From assembly GCA_934230965.1 (NCBI GenBank), contig CAKQFW010000037.1, forward strand, positions 1 through 13,388: a stretch of 13,388 nt of DNA. Direction: 5' to 3'. The notes under the pieces were generated by a model, which made no database searches, was not told the DNA's origin, and worked only from the letters and a program-made list of their open reading frames with translations. Shown piece after piece: positions 1 to 4,872 of this stretch. The translations under genes were made by a program, and so were the position numbers. The first letter of the stretch is position 1, and every line of letters begins with the position of its first letter. This stretch comes from an uncultured Prevotella sp. GTDB lineage: Bacteria; Bacteroidota; Bacteroidia; Bacteroidales; Bacteroidaceae.

Positions 1-45
1 CATCAAGAAAACCCAATAATAAGAACCCATAAAAGAAAAAGCAAT

Positions 46-210
46 ATGAAAAAGACATATATCGCCCCCAAAACGCTGTCAGTAAAGGTAGAAACCTTGA
101 ACCCCATCGCCGCATCAGTACAGTCCGTCAAGATTGACACCACAGGCGAATACAATGGCGAGTTCTACTCGAAGAAGCACTACGACGTGTGGGCCGACGA
201 CGAAGAGTAA
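46..210 (+). CDS. Small hypothetical protein, 54 aa
   Basis: A short open frame starts at ATG 46 and ends at TAA 208-210, encoding 54 residues. It begins MKKTYIAPKTLSVKVETL, passes through a small hydrophobic stretch (NPIAAS) and ends in an acidic tail (VWADDEE). I do not recognise a function. The pattern of KKxYxxP start, middle Ala/Ser segment and acidic Trp-containing end resembles many tiny uncharacterised ORFs in Prevotella and Bacteroides genomes, which is recollection and not a search result. There is no clear signal peptide or transmembrane helix. It lies 25 bp upstream of the GH32 start on the same strand, so co-transcription is likely. The codons look natural and the stop-to-start spacing is tight, which supports it being real. 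The A-rich leader ahead of the ATG (31-45) is typical of Bacteroidota starts. It might be a small exported or modified peptide; this is unproven. Confidence 0.6.
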   Translation: MKKTYIAPKTLSVKVETLNPIAASVQSVKIDTTGEYNGEFYSKKHYDVWADDEE

Positions 211-235
211 ATCATTAAAAACAACATCACTAACA

Positions 236-1996
236 ATGCATAACAAAACCCTCTGTATGCTGGCCATGTCCAGCCTTATGCTGACCGCTCCCGCCACCTT
301 ACAGGCACAACAGGCAGCAGCCAACGTCACAGCAATGACAGCCGACAAGCTGTTTCTCAGTAGCAACCATTGCGTCTATCGCATTACCCCGGGCAAGCAC
401 TTCTTGATGCTGCCTGTGCAAGAGAGCGCCGAGATGTGCAACGTGAAGCTGGTGGCCGATAACGAACAGGTGCGCGCCTTCAACATACGTCTGGCCGTAA
501 ACCACATCGACTATCTCGTGCCCCTCGATCTCTCTGCCTATCAAAACGGCGAGCAGCTGGCACTTGATATTCATGTAAACGGCAGCTACCGCAACGATGG
601 CGACTTGCGCGCCTTCACGTGCTGGAAGAACATGACCTATACCGACACCCCCGACCTGACTAACACCGAGCACTACCGCCCCACCTATCACCACACGCCT
701 GCCTACGGCTGGATGAACGACCCCAACGGTATGTTCTACAAAGATGGTGAGTGGCACCTCTACTTCCAGCACAACCCCTTCGGGTCGCAATGGGAGAACA
801 TGACATGGGGACACTCGGTATCATCTGACCTCATGCACTGGACCTACGAGGGCGATGCCATCCTGCCCGACGCATGGGGCACCGTGTTCTCAGGTTCGGC
901 CGTGGTAGATAAGAACAATACAGCGGGTTTTGGCGCTGGCGCCATCGTGGCCATGTATACATCGGCTGGCGAGAACCAGACACAGAGCTTGGCCTACAGC
1001 ACCGACAACGGCAAGACGTTTAAGATATATGAGGGCAACCCCATTATCACAAGCAACGTGCCTGACTTCCGCGACCCCCACATGTTCTGGAACGAGCAGC
1101 TGGGCAAGTGGAGCCTCATCTTGGCTGCCGGACAAGAGATGCAAATCTACTCATCGGCCGACCTCAAGACATGGCAGTATGAAAGTTCGTTTGGTCAGGG
1201 ATATGGCAGCCACGCTGGTGTATGGGAGTGCCCCGACCTGATGAAGCTGCCCGTGCGCGGCACCGACAAAGAAAAGTGGCTGCTGATATGCAACATCAAC
1301 CCTGGCGGCCCCTTCGGCGGCTCGGCCACACAATACTTTGTAGGCGACTTTGACGGATGCAAGTTTACCTGTGAGAGCAAGCCCGAGGTTACAAAATGGA
1401 TGGACTATGGCAAAGACCACTACGCCACCGTAACCTTTGACAACGCCCCCGACGGCCGACACGTGGCCATGGCATGGATGAGCAACTGGCAGTATGCTAA
1501 CCAGGTGCCCACACTGCAGTATCGCTCGGCTAACAGCATTGCCCGCGACCTCGACCTGTACGAATATGAGGGCGAGACCTACTGCGGTGCAACACCTTCG
1601 CCCGAGGTTACTGCCGCCCGCGCTAAGAAGGGCAGCAAAACACTGAGCAAGGCCTGCGAGATGGTGGTAACACTGAAGGGCAGCACCACACTGACACTGA
1701 GCAACGACAAGGGCGAGCAGGTGGTGATGACCTACGACGAAAAGGCCAAGACCTTTAGCATGGATCGCACAAAGAGCGGACGCACCGACTTCAGCACCGA
1801 GTTTGCTGCCGTTACCACAGCACCCGTTCATGGCAAGCTGTCGCAGCTGCGCCTGTTTATCGACAGCAGCAGCATCGAAGCCATCGACGCCGAGGGCCGC
1901 ATGGCCATGACCAACCTGGTGTTCCCCACCACACCTTATAATAAGGTTACGGTGAAGGGTCGCGCAAAATATATTGTTTATAACCTAACGAAATAA
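236..1996 (+). CDS. Secreted GH32 fructan beta-fructosidase (levanase/inulinase type)
   Basis: This 586-residue enzyme should hydrolyse beta-2,6 or beta-2,1 fructosyl bonds in fructan oligosaccharides, releasing fructose by the retaining GH32 mechanism. A signal peptide covers residues 1-24, with cleavage predicted after LQA; there is no lipobox, so it is probably periplasmic. Residues about 30-140 form an extra N-terminal beta domain of the kind found before GH32 modules in Bacteroidota (probably DUF4980). The five-bladed propeller follows, with WMNDPNG at 159-165 (nucleophile Asp162), FSGSAV at 218-223, FRDP at 278-281 (stabilising Asp280) and WECPD at 330-334 (acid/base Glu331). A beta-sandwich GH32 C-terminal domain spans about 470-580. 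I chose ATG 236 because it gives a clean signal peptide; the longer in-frame start at 134 lies inside the upstream small ORF and adds a non-signal-like leader. The permease follows 42 bp downstream. Exo- versus endo-action and linkage preference cannot be read from sequence. Confidence 0.95.
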   Translation: MHNKTLCMLAMSSLMLTAPATLQAQQAAANVTAMTADKLFLSSNHCVYRITPGKHFLMLPVQESAEMCNVKLVADNEQVRAFNIRLAVNHIDYLVPLDLSAYQNGEQLALDIHVNGSYRNDGDLRAFTCWKNMTYTDTPDLTNTEHYRPTYHHTPAYGWMNDPNGMFYKDGEWHLYFQHNPFGSQWENMTWGHSVSSDLMHWTYEGDAILPDAWGTVFSGSAVVDKNNTAGFGAGAIVAMYTSAGENQTQSLAYSTDNGKTFKIYEGNPIITSNVPDFRDPHMFWNEQLGKWSLILAAGQEMQIYSSADLKTWQYESSFGQGYGSHAGVWECPDLMKLPVRGTDKEKWLLICNINPGGPFGGSATQYFVGDFDGCKFTCESKPEVTKWMDYGKDHYATVTFDNAPDGRHVAMAWMSNWQYANQVPTLQYRSANSIARDLDLYEYEGETYCGATPSPEVTAARAKKGSKTLSKACEMVVTLKGSTTLTLSNDKGEQVVMTYDEKAKTFSMDRTKSGRTDFSTEFAAVTTAPVHGKLSQLRLFIDSSSIEAIDAEGRMAMTNLVFPTTPYNKVTVKGRAKYIVYNLTK

Positions 1997-2001
1997 AATG
2001 A

Positions 2002-2019
2002 AGAACTGTTGTAAGTTCT
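2002..2019. repeat. Short inverted repeat between GH32 and permease genes
   Basis: AGAACT at 2002-2007 and AGTTCT at 2014-2019 form a perfect 6-bp stem with a 6-nt loop, in the 42-bp gap between the GH32 stop and the permease start. It could be a small mRNA hairpin or chance. It lacks a T-tract, so a terminator is unlikely. Confidence 0.25.
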
Positions 2020-2038
2020 GTAAAATACAAAAGAGATA

Positions 2039-3250
2039 ATGAATAATTCAAGCAACTCGAAAAAGACGCTCATCCCCGTGATGATAGCATTCTTCACCAT
2101 GGGCTTTGTCGACCTCGTCGGCTCAGTGTCAAACAATATGCAGGAAGACTTCGGACTATCTGACTCGGCCGCCAACTTCTTCCCTTCGCTCGTGTTCTTT
2201 TGGTTCCTCATCTTCTCTGTGCCCACGGGCATGCTCATGAACAAGATAGGACGTAAGAAAACGGTGCTCATCTCTATCATCATCACCACGCTGGCAGTGT
2301 TTCTGCCCCTGTTTGATGGCTTCATGCCTACCAAGGAGAGCCAACTGTGGCTGATGTATATCTCGTTCTCGCTGCTGGGTATAGGCAACGCCGTGATGCA
2401 AACCAGCATCAACCCTCTGGTAACGATGATTGTGAAGGGACACTTGGCCTCAACACTTACCTTCGGACAGTTTGTAAAGGCTATCGCCTCGTTCATAGCT
2501 CCGCTTATCGCATCATGGGGCGCCACCACCACAGCACCGCTGCTGGGCCTGAGCTGGCGCATCTTGTTCTTGCTGTTCTTTGTGGTGGGCATGATTGCTA
2601 CGCTGTCGCTGGCCTTCACACGCATTGAAGAAGAGCCCATCGAGGGCAAGGCATCGGGCTTTGCCGACTGCCTGAAGATGCTGGGCTCACCCCTCATCCT
2701 GCTCTCGTTCATCGGCATCATGTGCCACGTGGGCATCGATGTGGGCACCAACGCTGTGGCTCCGAAAATTCTGTTCGAACGCTTGGGCACTGACGGCGAC
2801 ACGCTGAGTAAGTTTGAATATGCCACCTCGCTCTATTTTGCCTTCCGTACCTTGGGATGCTTCACAGGCTCTATCATCATGCGCAAACTGAACATTCGCA
2901 CCTTCTTCGCTATCATCGTGGTAATGATGGGTCTGGCTATGGTGGGCTTTGTCTTCGGCACCGAGCAGTGGGAGCTGTGGGCTGCCATCGCGCTGGTGGG
3001 CTACGGCAACTCAAACGTGTTCTCTATCGTCTTCTCACAGGCTATGCTGTCAGAACCCGAGAAGAAGAACGAGGTGAGCGGACTGATGATTATGGGCCTC
3101 TTCGGTGGCACCGTCTTCCCCTTGCTCATGGGCTTTGCCAGCGATGCCGCTAAGGCTGCCGGTGCCATGCACCCACAGGTGTGGGCCGCCGTGGTGATGA
3201 GCGCAGGCGTAGTGTATCTGCTTAGCTATATTACTAAGGTTAAGCAATAG
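2039..3250 (+). CDS. MFS sugar permease (FHS-like, probable fructose/H+ symporter)
   Basis: A 403-residue inner-membrane transporter with about twelve predicted hydrophobic helices (roughly residues 11-33, 46-66, 75-95, 104-128, 135-160, 167-190, 215-235, 262-280, 287-307, 311-335, 345-365, 377-398) and a hydrophilic central loop near 190-212. The segment MGFVDLVGS in helix 1 resembles the fucose/glucose-galactose (FHS) branch of the major facilitator superfamily. The loop after helix 2, GMLMNKIGRKK (64-74), matches the MFS signature motif between helices 2 and 3. The B. thetaiotaomicron levan locus has a comparable permease (BT1758) assigned to fructose uptake, so fructose or short fructan products are the likely substrates. 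The gene sits 42 bp after the GH32 gene and upstream of a fructokinase, fitting the steps release, uptake and phosphorylation. The start at 2039 has no Shine-Dalgarno sequence, as is normal for the phylum. Confidence 0.9.
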   Translation: MNNSSNSKKTLIPVMIAFFTMGFVDLVGSVSNNMQEDFGLSDSAANFFPSLVFFWFLIFSVPTGMLMNKIGRKKTVLISIIITTLAVFLPLFDGFMPTKESQLWLMYISFSLLGIGNAVMQTSINPLVTMIVKGHLASTLTFGQFVKAIASFIAPLIASWGATTTAPLLGLSWRILFLLFFVVGMIATLSLAFTRIEEEPIEGKASGFADCLKMLGSPLILLSFIGIMCHVGIDVGTNAVAPKILFERLGTDGDTLSKFEYATSLYFAFRTLGCFTGSIIMRKLNIRTFFAIIVVMMGLAMVGFVFGTEQWELWAAIALVGYGNSNVFSIVFSQAMLSEPEKKNEVSGLMIMGLFGGTVFPLLMGFASDAAKAAGAMHPQVWAAVVMSAGVVYLLSYITKVKQ

Positions 3251-3307
3251 AAGCCCCACCCCCGCGCCGCGCTCGCGCGGCTTCCCCCTCCCCTTATGGA
3301 GGGGAGT
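3251..3307 (-). repeat. REP-like palindromic repeat, copy A (inverted)
   Basis: This copy starts at the base after the permease stop codon, in inverted orientation relative to the three others. Its core is a perfect 7-bp stem, GCCGCGC (3266-3272) and GCGCGGC (3275-3281), with a 2-nt loop. It is flanked by a C-rich arm and by the CCCCT/AGGGG-type segment ending in GGAGGGGAGT. The position suggests it could form a stable hairpin at the 3' end of the permease message. Confidence 0.7.
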
Positions 3308-3431
3308 AAAATGCCTTGAGGGGCGGGGCGCTTATTTTGGGAAGGGGATTAAGGGCACCTAAAAAGAAATAGATAATAACAAATAATAAACAATAACTAA
3401 CAAATTAAAACAGCGCTTTGCCCAGCATATC

Positions 3432-3486
3432 ACTCCCCTCTCCAACGGGGAGGGGGAAGCCGCTTTAGCGGCGCGGGGGAGGGGCT
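3432..3486 (+). repeat. REP-like palindromic repeat, copy B
   Basis: This copy begins ACTCCCCTC and ends in GGGGGAGGGGCT. Its core hairpin is GCCGCT (3459-3464) and AGCGGC (3467-3472) around a TT loop. The same overall plan of C-rich arm, GGGG arm, GC palindrome and G-rich tail is shared with copies A, C and D. Confidence 0.75.
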
Positions 3487-3522
3487 GTAAACTAATTAAA
3501 ACAGCACCTTGCCCAGCATATC

Positions 3523-3578
3523 ACTCCCCTCCATAAGGGGAGGGGTGAGCCGCGTTAGCGGCGAGGGGGTGGGGCTTT
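3523..3578 (+). repeat. REP-like palindromic repeat, copy C
   Basis: This copy begins ACTCCCCTCCATAAGGGG, where CCCCT and AGGGG can pair around CCATA. Its GC core is GCCGC (3549-3553) and GCGGC (3558-3562), and it ends GGGGGTGGGGCTTT. It is followed directly by copy D. Confidence 0.75.
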
Positions 3579-3632
3579 CCTCTCCATAAGGGGAGGGGAA
3601 AGCCGCGCTTCGCGCGGCTGGGGTGGGGCTTT
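3578..3632 (+). repeat. REP-like palindromic repeat, copy D
   Basis: This copy has the longest core stem: AGCCGCGC (3601-3608) and GCGCGGCT (3612-3619) with a 3-nt loop. It ends GGGGTGGGGCTTT only about 8 bp before the fructokinase ATG. A hairpin this close to a start codon could affect ribosome access or transcription into the kinase gene, which is inference. Confidence 0.75.
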
Positions 3633-3640
3633 AATATATT

Positions 3641-4525
3641 ATGAATTACGTAGTAGGTCTGGGCGAGGCACTATGGGATGTGCTGCCCGAAGGAAAAAAG
3701 TTGGGTGGAGCACCCGCCAACTTCGCGTTTCATGCCGGACAATTTGGTCTTAACTCGATAGCCGTAAGCGCCTTGGGCGAAGACAAGCTGGCCGAAGAAA
3801 CCATTCAGCAGTTGGAAGAAAAGAAGTTGCAGTATTGCATGCCACGTGTGCCCTACCCCACAGGCACCGTGCAGGTAGAACTTGATGGCGAGGGTATTCC
3901 TACCTACGACATTAAAGAAAACGTGGCGTGGGACAACATTCCGTTTACCGACGAGGTGAAGGCCGTGGCCGAGAACACACGCGCCGTGTGCTGGGGCTCG
4001 CTGGCACAGCGCAACGTGGTGAGCCGCGAGAGCATATACAAGTTTCTCGACGCTACGCCCGAGGGCTGCATGAAGATTTTCGACATCAACCTGCGCCAAA
4101 ACTTCTACACCAAAGAGGTGATATGCGAGAGCATGAAGCGCTGCAACGTGTTGAAGATTAACGACGAAGAGTTGGTGCTCATTGGCCGCATGTTTGGCTA
4201 TCCTGGCCTTGATATGGAGAACAAGTGCTGGCTTATCTTGGGCAAGTATAACCTCGACATGCTGGTGCTGACCTGTGGCACCAACGGCAGCTATGTGTTT
4301 ACGCCAGGCGAGATGTCGTTCCAGCCCACACCTAAGGTAGAGGTAGCCGACACCGTAGGCGCTGGCGACTCGTTTACAGGCACCTTCTGCGCCTCTATTC
4401 TGGGCGGCATGTCCGTGGCCGATGCTCACCGCCTGGCCGTACAGGTAAGCGCATACGTGTGCACACAGAACGGCGCTATGCCCGTGCTGCCCAGCGCTGT
4501 AAAGAGCGGCAAGTGGGCTAAGTAA
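3641..4525 (+). CDS. PfkB-family fructokinase
   Basis: A 294-residue cytoplasmic sugar kinase of the ribokinase/PfkB family, expected to phosphorylate fructose with ATP, feeding glycolysis. Visible signatures are GGAPANFA at 22-29 (N-terminal PfkB sugar-binding motif), DINLRQ at 148-153, KINDEE at 172-177, and the C-terminal PfkB signature DTVGAGDSFTG at 237-247 with catalytic base Asp243 in the GAGD anion hole. Length is normal for bacterial fructokinases and close to the B. thetaiotaomicron levan-locus kinase BT1757. Start ATG 3641 gives MNYVVGLGEALWD, the usual family beginning. It is on the same strand as the permease and GH32 genes, but a 390-bp array of palindromic repeats intervenes, so it may have its own promoter or be expressed at a different level. 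Other PfkB sugar kinases are possible by family alone; the locus makes fructose the best substrate. Confidence 0.93.
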   Translation: MNYVVGLGEALWDVLPEGKKLGGAPANFAFHAGQFGLNSIAVSALGEDKLAEETIQQLEEKKLQYCMPRVPYPTGTVQVELDGEGIPTYDIKENVAWDNIPFTDEVKAVAENTRAVCWGSLAQRNVVSRESIYKFLDATPEGCMKIFDINLRQNFYTKEVICESMKRCNVLKINDEELVLIGRMFGYPGLDMENKCWLILGKYNLDMLVLTCGTNGSYVFTPGEMSFQPTPKVEVADTVGAGDSFTGTFCASILGGMSVADAHRLAVQVSAYVCTQNGAMPVLPSAVKSGKWAK

Positions 4526-4632
4526 AGACGAAGATTGTTTAAAAAGAGAGAGATAAGTGTCGGTGCTATACGTATATAGGTCTATACTTGTATAGCTCTT
4601 GTACCTGTGTAAAGAAAGACACGACAACACAG

Positions 4633-4717
4633 AACAACAAAAGGACAACAAGAACAACATTGTTTTCTCACTTAATATAAGTATGACAATGTTGTTCTGT
4701 GTTGTCCTTTTGTTGTT
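4633..4717. terminator. Near-perfect 31-bp hairpin, possible bidirectional terminator
   Basis: Bases 4633-4663 pair with 4686-4717, giving 31 base pairs interrupted only by an unpaired G at 4699. The left arm is almost only A and C, the right arm almost only G and T. The 22-nt loop itself contains a 5-bp inverted repeat (ACTTA 4670-4674, TAAGT 4678-4682). It lies 107 bp past the fructokinase stop. There is no clean T-tract after either arm, so a classical intrinsic terminator is not certain; an RNA-stability element or remnant of a small mobile element is also possible. Confidence 0.6.
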
Positions 4718-4802
4718 ATATATTGTCTGTTGTGGTTCTTGCTGTTCTTTATTGTTATATATTGTGTCTTATTGCTCTATATAGTGGATTAGCGGATTTT
4801 CT

Positions 4803-4857
4803 ATTAAGTAGGTGTTCAAAAATTAATCGTATGTCTATTTTTAAACACCTACTTAAT
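4803..4857. terminator. Long hairpin near the GH32 3' end, probable convergent terminator
   Basis: ATTAAGTAGGTGTT (4803-4816) is perfectly complementary to AACACCTACTTAAT (4844-4857). After one mismatch the pairing continues for six more bases (AAAAAT 4818-4823, ATTTTT 4837-4842). It ends 15 bp beyond the minus-strand GH32 stop codon and can form on RNA from either strand. No strong T-run follows either arm, so the terminator call rests on position and stem strength. Confidence 0.55.
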
Positions 4858-4872
4858 GAGCAATACTTTATC

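Larger units (their letters stand above)
3403..3578. repeat. Tandem duplication of a ~91-bp unit
   Basis: The A/T-rich segment AATTAAAACAGC followed by TTGCCCAGCATATCACTCCC occurs at 3403 and again at 3494, offset by exactly 91 bp with only a few differences. Each segment leads into a palindromic repeat (copies B and C). The flank and the palindrome were therefore duplicated together, not the palindrome alone. Confidence 0.8.
3251..3640. other. 390-bp non-coding gap holding a palindromic repeat array
   Basis: No gene is seen here. The gap begins immediately after the permease stop and ends at the fructokinase ATG. It contains four related G/C-rich palindromic repeats, one inverted (3251-3307) and three direct (3432-3486, 3523-3578, 3578-3632). 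A G-rich stretch at 3308-3360 may be a decayed copy, and an A/T-rich spacer covers 3361-3410. I find no convincing Bacteroidota promoter (TTG and TAnnTTTG at usual spacing), although the A/T-rich spacer is where one could lie. Confidence 0.8.
4526..4872. other. 347-bp non-coding gap between convergent genes, with hairpins
   Basis: No credible gene is seen between the fructokinase stop and the stop codon of the minus-strand GH32 gene. The gap is A/T-rich and highly structured: a weak inverted repeat GCTATAC/GTATAGC at 4565-4571 and 4590-4596, a 31-bp stem at 4633-4717, a 14-nt direct repeat TTGTTATATATTGT at 4713-4726 and 4752-4765, and a further long hairpin at 4803-4857. Because transcription enters from both sides, bidirectional termination is the simplest role. 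Confidence 0.7.

Noticed and set aside
134..235. Longer GH32 start at ATG 134
   Set aside because: It overlaps the small ORF at 46-210 and adds 34 polar residues before an otherwise normal signal peptide beginning at 236.
1978..2826. Minus-strand 282-aa open frame opposite the permease
   Set aside because: It is antisense to a clear 12-helix MFS gene; its composition is a shadow of the opposite strand and shows no domain or signal.
3251..3632. CRISPR array or insertion sequence in the repeat region
   Set aside because: Repeats are irregularly spaced, palindromic and in mixed orientation, without unique equal-length spacers, cas genes or a transposase; a REP-like family fits better.
3671..4660. 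Minus-strand 329-aa open frame opposite the fructokinase
   Set aside because: The translation is His/Ala/Val-rich, as expected from antisense reading of a codon-biased gene; the plus-strand PfkB motifs are decisive.
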